Origin: Terripilifer sp031921685
GTDB taxonomy: Bacteria > Pseudomonadota > Alphaproteobacteria > Rhizobiales > Beijerinckiaceae
Reading direction: 5' to 3'
Length of the DNA: 64,000 bases
NCBI RefSeq assembly: GCF_031921685.1
Contig: NZ_JAPDHU010000002.1
Location: 1,302,001 to 1,366,000, forward strand
A model generated the notes under the pieces. The model did no database searches. It was given only the letters and a program-made list of their open reading frames with translations, and was not told the origin of the DNA. The position numbers were made by a program, and so were the translations under genes. Positions 34,448 to 43,489 of this stretch are shown here, in pieces. Numbering within the stretch: the stretch's first letter is position 1; the number at the start of each line of letters is the position of its first letter.

Positions 34448-35689
34448 TCACGCAGCCCGCAAGGTATAGAGATGGAACGCGCCATAGATCGACGAGCGAT
34501 CGCGGGCGCCCAGCACGCGGCTGCGGCTCTTTTCATAGGTCCAGCGCGACAGGAGGCGCTCGGGGATACGGCCCGGCAGCAGACGCTCGTCGGCAGCGGT
34601 GCGGAAGATGACTCGCGCGCCCGGCCGCGCCGTGCGGGTGATCTCTTCCCACAGTTCGGTGAGATCGACATCGCTCATCCAATCCTGCGCATCGAGCAGC
34701 ACGTAGCAATCGGCGCTGGCGCCGGGGCTCGTGTGCAGGAAGCGCGTCATCGATTGATGGCGCACGTCGACGCGGCTCGCTCGCGTCCGCACCGTTTCGA
34801 AATGGCGCTGCTGTAGATAAGGCGGCAGGCTCGGATTGCTGCCGGTGTCATAGCGACGGCCGAAGGCCTGCCAGGCAAAGTAATTGTCGGCGATGTCGAA
34901 GTCGCAGCACAAAGTCTCGAGCCGCTTCTTCAAGACAACAGGCATGCCTTCTTCGCCGGCCAACGCACGGTATTGCGCCGGCGGAATGCCAAGGCCGTAA
35001 AGCGAAGCCGGATTGGCGACGATGCGACGCAATAGGAAGCTGTCGAACACAGGCGCATAATGTTTCTCGAAAATCTCCCGCTGCTCCTCGCGCGTGGTCG
35101 CTTTCAGGATGCGCTTGGGATCGCAGCCATGCAGGCGCGCCACCAGATGAGCGGCCCCGATGAAGGAGCCGAGCAGACCCGTACGGTAGAAGCCGCGCGA
35201 GAAGGCACCGATGCGGCGACGGCCGGACAGACCGCGCTTTTCCCAATAGCGCTGCGACGTCTCGTCGAGCTCCGATCGAATATGCTGTTCATAGAGACCA
35301 ACATTGTCGCGACGATCGGCACTGCCGAAGAAGCGGTAGAATTCCTTATGGCCTGGCAGCGTGCGCACCGCCGTCAGCTTCAGCCGATTAAGCGCAATAT
35401 GCGCGCCATTGAGATCGAGCGCGGTAATCTTGGCGGGCCCGGCCACGAGATAGCTCATCACATTGCAACCGCCCGAGGCGATCGTCACCACATGATCGGT
35501 GGGGCGGATCGCCAGCGCGTCCATGTCGACCACTGGATCTTCCCAGATCTGCGGATAGACCAGACCGCGAAAGGCGAATGTGAACAGCCGTTCCATCGCT
35601 CCTTCGCGCGACAACGTACCGTTGCGATGCACGGCCTGTTTGAGATTGCTCGTGGTGTGGCGGCGAACCGCGGCGGCGACGTCGGACAA
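34448..35689 (-). CDS. btaA: SAM:diacylglycerol 3-amino-3-carboxypropyltransferase
   Basis: This 413-aa BtaA (DUF3419) transfers the 3-amino-3-carboxypropyl group of SAM to diacylglycerol, the first step to betaine lipid. Visible motifs are FAFRGLVYPQIWEDPVVDMDAL, VTIASGGCNVMSYL (SAM loop) and ALDLNGAHIALNRLK. Length equals the family norm. The TTG start at 35689 has GGGAG 8 bases upstream; an ATG at codon 32 has GGAG only 2 bases away and would lose conserved residues. A Pho-box-like site lies about 65-95 bases upstream. Confidence 0.9.
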   Translation of the reverse strand: MSDVAAAVRRHTTSNLKQAVHRNGTLSREGAMERLFTFAFRGLVYPQIWEDPVVDMDALAIRPTDHVVTIASGGCNVMSYLVAGPAKITALDLNGAHIALNRLKLTAVRTLPGHKEFYRFFGSADRRDNVGLYEQHIRSELDETSQRYWEKRGLSGRRRIGAFSRGFYRTGLLGSFIGAAHLVARLHGCDPKRILKATTREEQREIFEKHYAPVFDSFLLRRIVANPASLYGLGIPPAQYRALAGEEGMPVVLKKRLETLCCDFDIADNYFAWQAFGRRYDTGSNPSLPPYLQQRHFETVRTRASRVDVRHQSMTRFLHTSPGASADCYVLLDAQDWMSDVDLTELWEEITRTARPGARVIFRTAADERLLPGRIPERLLSRWTYEKSRSRVLGARDRSSIYGAFHLYTLRAA

Positions 35690-35754
35690 GGGCTGGCTCC
35701 CGAACTGACGGAGCCTGCGCCCCGCTCATTGTGCGAGCCGGTTATGCGAGTCGC

Positions 35755-35783
35755 ATGACGCTCACGCGTCGCCCGTGTGACAG
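35755..35783 (-). promoter_or_regulatory. Candidate Pho box upstream of btaA
   Basis: Read on the minus strand, CTGTCAC (35777-35783) matches the CTGTCAT Pho-box unit at 6 of 7 bases. GCGTCAT (35755-35761) lies exactly 22 bases on and matches 5 of 7. The intermediate 11-bp phase holds a weaker GCGACGC. Rhizobial btaA is PhoB-controlled, so the position is suggestive. The match is imperfect. Confidence 0.35.
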
Positions 35784-35866
35784 GAGCATGTCGCGCGTCA
35801 CCGGACTGAAGCGACCCACAGGGAACATTTGTTCACCCAGATCGTTATCTTCGGGGATTTTTGATC

Positions 35867-36325
35867 ATGCGAAATTTATTTTCTTTTATTGTTCTGATCC
35901 TTACGGCAGGCGCCTCTTTTGAAGCAGCCGCACAAACCAAGCTGCTCACCCTCAAAGGCTCCTGCCAGCATCTCTCAGGCCCTGGGCTGAAAAGCGGCAC
36001 ATGTCACGATACGCTGATGAACACGTCCTATCCCGATGGCCGTTCAGGCCTTTATTTCGTCAGCCACGACAAGCAGATCGTCACCTTCAGCGGAATGGGA
36101 AAAAATCAGATCAAACAAGGTGAGGATGCCGTCGTGCAACCGATCGACCTGATCGTTTTCGGAAACAAGGGCAACACCCGACGGCTGCAAGCCGTAGGCT
36201 CCTGCCGTTTTACCAACCCCTATACAGGCAGAGCCACGGTGGAATGCGAAGCCACGGCGCAGACCGGTCAATATCGCGCGTCATTCATCTCCGACGGCAG
36301 CACGCCGACCGTCCTCGACCGATGA
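35867..36325 (+). CDS. Exported protein of unknown function
   Basis: This protein of about 152 residues has a signal peptide (residues 1-22, ending ASFEAAA-Q). Its mature part has four cysteines (GSCQHL, GTCHDT, GSCRFT, VECEAT) that could form two disulfides. Its ATG at 35867 follows a GGGG stretch about 10 bases away. It is convergent with the TetR gene that follows. No family recognised. Confidence 0.65.
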   Translation: MRNLFSFIVLILTAGASFEAAAQTKLLTLKGSCQHLSGPGLKSGTCHDTLMNTSYPDGRSGLYFVSHDKQIVTFSGMGKNQIKQGEDAVVQPIDLIVFGNKGNTRRLQAVGSCRFTNPYTGRATVECEATAQTGQYRASFISDGSTPTVLDR

Positions 36326-36335
36326 GCGGGTCCCG

Positions 36336-36995
36336 TCAGCGCGGCTGGGCACCCGACATGAACAAAGCCCATGCCTTTTCGAAATAAGCATCCTGATCGG
36401 CGGTCGATGCATAAGTCGATCGGCCGAGCATCGCTTCATTGGTCGGACCAACAACGACGGCATTGATCAGCTGCATGGCGATGAACGTCGGATCTCCGGC
36501 CTGCAAAATGCCGGCGGCTTGAGACGCGGCGACGATATCCACCAGACGCTGGAAGATCGGATCGCCCGCCGCCGGCGATGACGATTCCGTTTTGAGGCCG
36601 GCCTCCGTGAAGGCGATACGCCGCAAAGCGACAAGCTCCGGATCGAGATTGATCGTTAGAAACCAGCGCGCGATCCGCTCTAGCTGGGTCCTGGGCTCAC
36701 CCTTTTCGGCCAAAACCACATCGTCCAATCGCTCCAGCACCTTGATCCGCAGACGCTCGACGACGGCGTCGAACAACGCCCGCTTCGACGGATAGCGACG
36801 ATAGATCGTGTCCTTGCCGGCCGCACAGGCCAGGGCGACTTGTTCGACCGAGGTGGCGGCATAACCCTGGTTCGCAAACATCGCCCCGGCGGTCGCCAGA
36901 ATCTGATCGGAGATTTCGCCCTCCCGGGCTTTGGTGGGGCGCCCGCCCTTACCGACGCGTTTCGGAGGGCGCTTGTTCTTAACCGCAGCTTTCAT
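36336..36995 (-). CDS. TetR-family regulator near the siderophore locus
   Basis: This 219-aa protein has a Lys/Arg-rich start and a TetR helix-turn-helix (FANQGYAATSVEQVALACAAGKDTIYRRYPSKRALFDAVV split, about residues 40-78), then a helical ligand domain of the AcrR/TetR_C_11 type. The ATG at 36995 follows AGGA by 7 bases. It diverges from the TonB receptor, so it may control that operon. GGAC-N6-GTCC at 37092-37105 in the shared promoter is a possible half-match operator. Confidence 0.85.
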   Translation of the reverse strand: MKAAVKNKRPPKRVGKGGRPTKAREGEISDQILATAGAMFANQGYAATSVEQVALACAAGKDTIYRRYPSKRALFDAVVERLRIKVLERLDDVVLAEKGEPRTQLERIARWFLTINLDPELVALRRIAFTEAGLKTESSSPAAGDPIFQRLVDIVAASQAAGILQAGDPTFIAMQLINAVVVGPTNEAMLGRSTYASTADQDAYFEKAWALFMSGAQPR

Positions 36996-37045
36996 CTTCG
37001 TTCCTGATCGATGGCCCTGAGAGATGAGCCAAGACACCTACATAA

Positions 37046-37061
37046 TTCAAATAATTCTAAA
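37046..37061. promoter_or_regulatory. Possible Irr iron-control element
   Basis: TTCAAATAATTCTAAA, or TTTAGAATTATTTGAA on the other strand, resembles the alphaproteobacterial ICE box (TTTAGAA-N3-TTCTAAA): the left half is complete and the right half matches in 4 of 6. It lies 51 bases from the TetR start and 95 from the receptor start. Confidence 0.3.
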
Positions 37062-37155
37062 TAAGAACATGAAATTACTCATTAATTAACTGGACAGTAT
37101 CGTCCCGTTTCGTTTATGGGCTCTCCCCGTGGGCTATAGCGGGACGAGAGACGGC

Positions 37156-39327
37156 ATGGCAATTCGGAAGTCGGTTCGAAAGTTGAACGCAGGACTCGCG
37201 GCGATCGCCGCCACACCTGCCCTTCTGGGCACGATCGCTGTCGCGCAGGACCGCGCGGATGGCAGTTCGATCACCCTCGACACCATCACCGTTGATGGTC
37301 AGCGCACCGACGGGCGGGACACATATCTCCGGCCAAATTCCGGTTCGGCGACAAAGACACAAACGCCCGTTCTCGAAACGCCACAATCGATCACGGTCAT
37401 CACGCGCCGGCAGCTGGACGATCAAAATCCGCAAACCGTCGGCAATGCCTTGCGCTACACGGCCGGCGTTCTGTCGGAAATTGACGCCACGACGCGCTAC
37501 GACAGCTTGTTCATTCGAGGCTTCGGCGGCTTCGGAACGTCGACCGATTATGTAAGCTTCCTCGACGGCCTCAAACTGCCGCGCGGGCAAGGTTTTGCGA
37601 CACAGCAGATAGATCCGTTTCTTCTCGACCGCGTCGAGGTGATCAAGGGCCCCTCGGCGCTTCTCTACGGACAGATCAGCCCCGGCGGCCTGGTCAATCA
37701 GGTCAGCCGGCAGCCAAGCACCATCCCCTACAACGAATGGCGCGTCGAAGCCGGCAGCTACGGCCGCGTGCAATCGGGCGTGACGAGCCAGGGTGCGATC
37801 GATAAAGACGGACGCTGGAGCTATAGCCTCAGCGCCATCGGGCGCCTCTCGGGCACGCGCTACAACGGCGTCGACGAGCAACGCATTGGCGTCGCGCCTG
37901 CCCTGACCTGGCGGCCCACCGCCGACACAAGGCTCACGCTCTCAGGCTATTATCAGCGCGATCCGGAAGGCGGCTATTTCAACTCGCTCTATGCGCTCTC
38001 CCTCGCGCCGACCTTCGCATCACTTCTCAACCGAAAGCTGAATGTCGGCGATCCGACATTCGATCATTTCAAGCGCGAGCAATACGGCATCGGCTATAGC
38101 TTCGAACACCGCTTCAATCCTTTTGTCAGCGTTCATTCGAGCCTGCGTTATTCGGGCATCGAGACCGACATGCAGTCTCTGCAAATGTCCGGTCTGGCGA
38201 TCACGCCAGCCGGACTGCTGCCGCGACATGCCGTCGGCTCCATAGAGAATGCCAGCGGCCTGTCCACTGACAATCACGCCAAGTTCGATTTCCAGACCTG
38301 GGGGATCGGACACACCGTTCTGGCCGGCATCGACTATCAGAACAGCCGCAGTTCATGGAACTACAGATACGGTGCCGCCAGTTCACTCAACCTCTTGGCT
38401 CCGGTTTACGGATTGCCGGTCGGCCCGTTCATGACATTGATCAACAATCGGCAGACCCTGTCGCAAACCGGCATTTATCTGCAAGACCAGGTGCGCTTCG
38501 GCGGCTTCCACCTGACGCTTGGCGTCCGTCACGATTGGACTGAGCAGAAGACCGACAATCACCTCACCGTCAGTTCCCAGTCGCAGTCGAGCCAGAAGAC
38601 CAGTTATCGCGCCGGCCTGCTCTATCTGTTCGACAATGGCTTGGCGCCATATGCCAGCTATTCGACCTCCTTCGAACCGGTCGTCGGTGTGGATGCGAAT
38701 GGAGCGGCCTTCAAGCCGAAGGATGCCGAGCAATTCGAGGTCGGTGTCAAATATCAACCTACATTCATCAACGCTCTCTTCACGCTGTCGGCCTTCGACA
38801 TCCGCCAGAAAAATGTTCTGACTCCAGGCGCCGTTCCCGGTTTCAATGTACAGCAAGGCGAAATTCGATCGCGCGGCCTCGAATTCGAAGCGCGCGGCCA
38901 GGTCATCGACAACCTCGAGGTCATCGGCGCTCTGACGCTCCTCGATACCACCGTCACCCGCTCGACAAACCTCTCCATCATCGGCAATCGGCCACAAGCC
39001 GTCCCGACCTATTTCGGCTCTCTGTGGGCCAATTACAAAGTGACATCCGGCGCCTTCAACGGTCTGACGATCGGCGGCGGCATCCGCTTCGTCGGCGCCA
39101 GCTTTGCCGATGATGCCAATACGATCAAATCGGCGGCCTACACCGTTGTCGACGCCGCGCTACGCTTCGATCTCGCAGCGCTTCATCCGACACTTAAGGG
39201 CGCCGAAGCGACGTTGAATGTGACCAATCTGTTCGACAAGGATTATTACACGAGCTGTAGCTACAATTTATATTGTCAGTTCGGCTCTGGCCGGCAGATC
39301 CTCGCCGGTCTGCGCTATCGCTGGTGA
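37156..39327 (+). CDS. TonB-dependent siderophore receptor
   Basis: This 723-aa outer-membrane receptor has a signal peptide (about residues 1-30) and a TonB-box-like DTITVDGQR. The plug domain has VLETPQSITVITRRQLDDQNPQTVGNALRYTAGV and RVEVIKGPSALLYGQISPGGLVNQVSRQP (both split in place). A 22-strand barrel ends in the typical terminal aromatic W. The class is FhuA/FoxA-type ferric hydroxamate receptor. The ATG at 37156 is chosen over an upstream GTG, which lacks a ribosome site. The stop overlaps the spacing to the binding-protein gene by only 5 bases. Confidence 0.93.
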   Translation: MAIRKSVRKLNAGLAAIAATPALLGTIAVAQDRADGSSITLDTITVDGQRTDGRDTYLRPNSGSATKTQTPVLETPQSITVITRRQLDDQNPQTVGNALRYTAGVLSEIDATTRYDSLFIRGFGGFGTSTDYVSFLDGLKLPRGQGFATQQIDPFLLDRVEVIKGPSALLYGQISPGGLVNQVSRQPSTIPYNEWRVEAGSYGRVQSGVTSQGAIDKDGRWSYSLSAIGRLSGTRYNGVDEQRIGVAPALTWRPTADTRLTLSGYYQRDPEGGYFNSLYALSLAPTFASLLNRKLNVGDPTFDHFKREQYGIGYSFEHRFNPFVSVHSSLRYSGIETDMQSLQMSGLAITPAGLLPRHAVGSIENASGLSTDNHAKFDFQTWGIGHTVLAGIDYQNSRSSWNYRYGAASSLNLLAPVYGLPVGPFMTLINNRQTLSQTGIYLQDQVRFGGFHLTLGVRHDWTEQKTDNHLTVSSQSQSSQKTSYRAGLLYLFDNGLAPYASYSTSFEPVVGVDANGAAFKPKDAEQFEVGVKYQPTFINALFTLSAFDIRQKNVLTPGAVPGFNVQQGEIRSRGLEFEARGQVIDNLEVIGALTLLDTTVTRSTNLSIIGNRPQAVPTYFGSLWANYKVTSGAFNGLTIGGGIRFVGASFADDANTIKSAAYTVVDAALRFDLAALHPTLKGAEATLNVTNLFDKDYYTSCSYNLYCQFGSGRQILAGLRYRW

Positions 39328-39332
39328 GCGCC

Positions 39333-40454
39333 ATGGCACGCCTGCGTCGTCGTCAATTCCTCGGTTTGGCAGGCGCGCTCGTCGCAGCGCCCGCCATTCT
39401 CCGCGCAGCCCCGGCCATCGTGGTGACCGACATGCTGGGACGCACCGTTACCTTGAAGGATGCGCCGCAGCGGATCGTGCTCCTCGAAGCCCGCGACGTC
39501 ATCACCATGGCGGTGCTACATCCAAATCCCGCCAAACTCATCGTCGGCTGGGCCGCCGCCGATCGCTTCGACAGCAACGCGGTCCAGGCTGCCTATGTGG
39601 CCTCCGCCGGCCGAAAGATCGCCATCGTCGGAAAACAGGCCTCCGACACGATCTCGCTGGAAGGCCTGGCCGCCGTGCAGCCCGACCTGGTCGTGACAAC
39701 GCCCTTCATGCAGGCCAGCGCCAACATGGCGCTCATGATCGAACGGCTCGGCCAATTCGGTATTCCCGTCCTGTTCAGCAGTTCTGCGAGCAATGATAAC
39801 GGCAGCCTGCGATCGTCTCCGATCGATGAACTGCCGCTTTTGATGAGGATGTGGGGTGCCGTCCTAGACCAGCGCGAGAAAGCTGAGGCGTTTATCGCCT
39901 TCTCGTCCAGTCGCTATGAGCGCGTGGCGCAGCGGCTCGGCGTTCTCACGCCGCTCAAGACTTACTTTGAAGTCATGTCGACTTATGACGATTGCTGCTG
40001 GGCCGCTGGCACGCGCGTCTGGGGGCAGTTGTTGGCAGCCGCGGGCGGCCGCTCGCTCGATGGCATCTCCGCGCCTTGGACGGCTCAGATCTCGCTCGAG
40101 CATCTCCTGGCCGAACAGCCCGAGGTCTATATTGCCACCGGCGGCGGCTATGCCGGTGGCACGCGGCCGGCCATCGGTCCGGGTCTCGATCTTCAAAACG
40201 CGCGCAACGGCCTGGAGCGCCTGACGCGACGGGTCGGCTTTGAAACGCTGCCCGCTGTTCGCAATCGTCGCGTGCATGGCATTTGGAGCGGGCTCATCAG
40301 CACGCCGCCCCTCAATCCAGTCTTTGTCGAGGTCGCCGCAACGTGGCTGCATCCCGAACAATGCCGCGATCTCGATCCTGCGGCGACCCTCGCGGACATC
40401 AACCGCAACTTTCTCTCCACCCCCATCGCCGGCCCGCTTTGGGCAAGCATCTAA
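39333..40454 (+). CDS. Tat-exported iron-siderophore ABC binding protein
   Basis: This 373-aa periplasmic binding protein (class III, FepB/FhuD fold) has a twin-arginine signal (RLRRRQFLGLAGALVAAP, residues 3-20). Features are VTDMLGRTVTLKDAPQRIVLLEA, VQPDLVVTT and SLEHLLAEQPEVYIATGG. It should carry the ferric siderophore from the TonB receptor to an ABC importer. No permease or ATPase genes follow in this window. The operon continues with the SIP-type reductase 28 bases on. Confidence 0.88.
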   Translation: MARLRRRQFLGLAGALVAAPAILRAAPAIVVTDMLGRTVTLKDAPQRIVLLEARDVITMAVLHPNPAKLIVGWAAADRFDSNAVQAAYVASAGRKIAIVGKQASDTISLEGLAAVQPDLVVTTPFMQASANMALMIERLGQFGIPVLFSSSASNDNGSLRSSPIDELPLLMRMWGAVLDQREKAEAFIAFSSSRYERVAQRLGVLTPLKTYFEVMSTYDDCCWAAGTRVWGQLLAAAGGRSLDGISAPWTAQISLEHLLAEQPEVYIATGGGYAGGTRPAIGPGLDLQNARNGLERLTRRVGFETLPAVRNRRVHGIWSGLISTPPLNPVFVEVAATWLHPEQCRDLDPAATLADINRNFLSTPIAGPLWASI

Positions 40455-40482
40455 AATGGCGCATGGCAAAGCGGAGCTGACA

Positions 40483-41592
40483 ATGACCTCGCAGCCACTG
40501 CGGGCAAACGCCAAGATCGCATTCTCCCGTGTTGACGACTTCCTCGACGACATCCTCGCCTCGATCGCCTCCCATGATATGACGGTGTCGCGTGAAGGAA
40601 CGTCGTTTTCGATCTCGGCACCATTTGGCACGGCCCGGCTCGTTCCAGCCCACGACGAACTGCAATTGAGCGTCGAAGCGAATGAGCATTCGGCATTGAA
40701 CCGCCTGAAACACGCTCTCGCCGGCCCCATCACCTTCATCGCCCGCAGCGAAAATCTAGACATCGTGTGGGACGGCGATCGCACGGGCCCGGTTCTTCCC
40801 AGCGATCTGCGCGTCCTTCGGGTCGCCCATATCGATGACCTCACACCGCGCACACGCCGGATCACCTTTACAGGTGAGAATCTCGAACGCTATGCCGCCG
40901 ATGATCAGATTCACTGCCGTCTGCTGTTCCAGCCGCATGGCAACACGGCCCCGCAATGGCCCCTGCTCAACGACGACGGGAAAATTGTCTGGCCGAAATC
41001 CGGCCAGATTCCCACGCGCGTCTATACGATCCGTCGTATCGATGCGGCAGCGGGAGAAATCGAGATCGAATTCACGCTGCATCAGGCCGCGGGGCCGGCC
41101 ACGCGCTGGGCGCAGGCCGCGCGTGTCGGTGATCAAGTCGGCATTCTAGGGCCGGCCGCCTACGGACCGAAACCGGCAAGCTGGTACGTCCTTGCCGGAG
41201 ACGAAACCGGGCTGCCAGGCATTGCGCGAATCCTCGCAGGCCTGCCGCGCGCTGCGCGCGGTATCGCATTTATCGAGATCGATCACCCGGATGAGGAACA
41301 GAACCTCATCAAGCCGGAAGAGTTCATCCTGCATTGGCTGCATCGGGACGGCGCGGCCCCTGGCACCACGACGCTGCTGCGCGATGCGATCAGGACATGC
41401 GAATGGCCTGACGATCTTGCCACCGCCTTCTTTTGGGGCGGCTTCGAATATCAGACTTTCAAGGACATTCACCAATTCCTGCGCCAGGAGATAGGCCTGC
41501 CGGCTGGCCGCCGCATTCTCCATTCGCATTGGCGTCGTGGGATGAGCGAGGAAGACATCGTCGCCGTGGGTGGCGACGCCATTTCACCATGA
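40483..41592 (+). CDS. Siderophore-interacting reductase with N-terminal DUF2218
   Basis: This 369-aa protein has a DUF2218 domain (about residues 4-94, ending SENLDIVWDGD), then a ViuB/SIP flavin reductase: LRVLRVAHIDDLTPRTRRITFTGENL (split), RVYTIRRID for FAD, and the C-terminal SIP block ILHSHWRRGMSEED. It releases iron from imported ferric siderophore by reduction in the cytoplasm. The ATG at 40483 follows GGAG by 7 bases; an ATG at 40456 has no ribosome site. Confidence 0.9.
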   Translation: MTSQPLRANAKIAFSRVDDFLDDILASIASHDMTVSREGTSFSISAPFGTARLVPAHDELQLSVEANEHSALNRLKHALAGPITFIARSENLDIVWDGDRTGPVLPSDLRVLRVAHIDDLTPRTRRITFTGENLERYAADDQIHCRLLFQPHGNTAPQWPLLNDDGKIVWPKSGQIPTRVYTIRRIDAAAGEIEIEFTLHQAAGPATRWAQAARVGDQVGILGPAAYGPKPASWYVLAGDETGLPGIARILAGLPRAARGIAFIEIDHPDEEQNLIKPEEFILHWLHRDGAAPGTTTLLRDAIRTCEWPDDLATAFFWGGFEYQTFKDIHQFLRQEIGLPAGRRILHSHWRRGMSEEDIVAVGGDAISP

Positions 41593-41605
41593 AGGAGGCT
41601 GTCGC

Positions 41606-42295
41606 CTACCGCCCTGCCGTGATCGGCACGTCATGTGCTGGCTGCCGGCCAGCGGGCGGATAGGAATAGTGCCACCACTCGCGGTGATAGTTCTTGAAGC
41701 CGCGCGCCTCCATGAGCGAGCGCAACACGGCGCGGTTGGCACGCGCCGCTGCTGGCACCGCGGTGGATGCGGTCGACGACATCGGGTCTGAGAGATCATA
41801 GGACGAACCGAAGTCGAGCACCCGTCCATCAGCCGTCGCCAGGCCGAGATCGACGGCCGTGCCCGTCGAATGCGAAGAGTTTTTGGCGATATAGCCGGCG
41901 GCGAACAAGGCGCTCTTGTCGATGTTGGGATAATAGCGCGCCTTGGTCGCCTGATCGTTGGGATCGGCGGCCCAGCGCACGAAAGCATCCGTCGCCCGCT
42001 GCGGCCGATAGCAATCCCACAACACGAGCCGCAGGCCGCGCGCCCGCGCATCGGCCTCCACCCGCCCCAGCGCGTCGGCCACCGGCTTCAGCAGCCAACA
42101 TTCGGCCGCACCATAGCCCGGCACCGGCCGGCCATAGAAATTGTCGCTGCCGGCATAACGCACGTCTTGCAGAATGCCCGGCACCACATCGGCAACCCGC
42201 GCGAAACCCGGCGGAAGTCCTTGGGCGGAGGCCGGCAAAACGGCGGCGGCCGACAGGGAAACCGCAATGACGGCCCGTCTGAGATGACGCTTCAT
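41606..42295 (-). CDS. M15-family D-alanyl-D-alanine dipeptidase (VanX/DdpX-like)
   Basis: This 229-aa exported zinc peptidase has a signal peptide (residues 1-25). It has the zinc motifs SSHSTGTAVDLGL (HxxxxxxD type) and REWWHYSYP, with LVLWDCYRPQRATDAF. VanX and DdpX split D-Ala-D-Ala, either to recycle wall material or as a resistance step. The start at 42295 follows GGAG by about 10 bases. It is divergent from the Bug operon and convergent with the siderophore operon, separated by 13 bases. Confidence 0.85.
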   Translation of the reverse strand: MKRHLRRAVIAVSLSAAAVLPASAQGLPPGFARVADVVPGILQDVRYAGSDNFYGRPVPGYGAAECWLLKPVADALGRVEADARARGLRLVLWDCYRPQRATDAFVRWAADPNDQATKARYYPNIDKSALFAAGYIAKNSSHSTGTAVDLGLATADGRVLDFGSSYDLSDPMSSTASTAVPAAARANRAVLRSLMEARGFKNYHREWWHYSYPPAGRQPAHDVPITAGR

Positions 42296-42427
42296 CTGGC
42301 ATTTTCTCCGGATCGTCCGAATCCACTCAGCCGATAACACAGCCAAGGTGATCCAAGCGCAATTGTCGCGGGCAATCGTCGCGGAAATGCGAGCCATTGA
42401 GCGGCCTGTTGGATTGACTCCTTTTAA

Positions 42428-42457
42428 AATATATAATCTCTATAGAAATTATATATT
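42428..42457. promoter_or_regulatory. 30-bp palindromic operator upstream of Bug gene
   Basis: The site reads AATATAT-N5-CTATAG-N5-ATATATT. The outer 10 bases on each side (AATATATAAT and ATTATATATT) are perfectly complementary. It ends 16 bases before the Bug ATG, so it covers the core promoter. The same pattern is at 45325-45354. Confidence 0.7.
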
Positions 42458-42473
42458 AATAGCGGAGCATTCG

Positions 42474-43439
42474 ATGCCGACGACATTCACGACCGGGCTC
42501 AAGGTTCTCGTTGCCGCGTTCTCGCTGGCGGTCGCGGGCGCGGCCCAAGCCCAGATCGCACAGCCCATACGCATCATTTTCCCCTTCGCGCCCGGCGGCG
42601 GCGGTGATGGTCTCGCCCGCCTGATCGCGGAAGCCATCCGCAAGGACAGCGGCGAACAGGTCATCGTCGAAAACCGCGTCGGCGCCGATGGCCGTATCGG
42701 CGTGCGTGCCGGCATCACCGCCGCCGCCGACGGTCGAACCCTGCTGTTCAGCCCGATCGCGCCGATCGTCATCCATCCGTCCATCTATCCGGACCTGCAA
42801 TACAATCCGCTCACCGATCTCAAACCGATCTCGCTCGTCGCGCGTTTCGAATATGCGCTGTCGACCGGCCCGCTGACCTCGACCAAGGAATTGCCGGATA
42901 CGGTGGCCTGGCTGCGGCAACATCCCAAGAATGGCGCCTTCGGCTCACCGGGCAATGGCGGCATCCCGCAGTTTCTCGGCATCCTGTTTGGCCAACAGGC
43001 CAAACTCGACATTCGTCACGTGCCCTATCGCGGCAGCATGCCTATTCTCAACGATGTCGCCGCCGGCCAGGTCGCTTTGGGCGTGACGCCGACATCGGAT
43101 GCGGTGGCGCTGCACGAAGGCAATAAAATCCGTATCGTCGCGACATCAGGCACGAAGCGCTCCACCCTCCTCCCCGATGTTCCCACCTTCAGCGAGCTTG
43201 GATACAAGCTCACGGGCGACGGCTGGTATTCGCTCTATGCGCCGCAAGGCACACCTGAAGACATCGTCCAGAAATATTCAGCGCTCGTCGCGGCGGCAGT
43301 CAAAACCCCTGAGGCGAAGAATTCCTTCGGCCGTCTCGGCTTTGATCTGGTCGGCTCGACATCGCAGGAATTGAGCGACATTCAGAAGGCGGCGTTCGAA
43401 CAATGGGAAGCGCCCGCCAAACAGTTTCGCATCGAATAG
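42474..43439 (+). CDS. Bug-family periplasmic solute receptor
   Basis: This 321-aa protein has a signal peptide (residues 1-24, cleaved after AQA) and the family blocks IFPFAPGGGGDGLARLIAEAI, IVENRVGADGRIGVRAG and HVPYRGSMPILNDVAAGQVALGV (all short of full conservation). Compared with the other two Bug proteins, it has GADGR in place of the usual GAGG. It starts after a GGAG ribosome site and is convergent with the flavin monooxygenase gene. No TctA/TctB partner lies near. Confidence 0.88.
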   Translation: MPTTFTTGLKVLVAAFSLAVAGAAQAQIAQPIRIIFPFAPGGGGDGLARLIAEAIRKDSGEQVIVENRVGADGRIGVRAGITAAADGRTLLFSPIAPIVIHPSIYPDLQYNPLTDLKPISLVARFEYALSTGPLTSTKELPDTVAWLRQHPKNGAFGSPGNGGIPQFLGILFGQQAKLDIRHVPYRGSMPILNDVAAGQVALGVTPTSDAVALHEGNKIRIVATSGTKRSTLLPDVPTFSELGYKLTGDGWYSLYAPQGTPEDIVQKYSALVAAAVKTPEAKNSFGRLGFDLVGSTSQELSDIQKAAFEQWEAPAKQFRIE

Positions 43440-43489
43440 AAGGCTTCGCATAAGCGCGTCATCCGCACGCGCTTATGCTTTCCTTTCGG

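Noticed and set aside
38097..38110. Further CTATAG hexamers (for example near 37134 and 38096) as possible third operator copies
   Set aside because: They lie in GC-rich surroundings without the flanking AATATAT/ATATATT arms.
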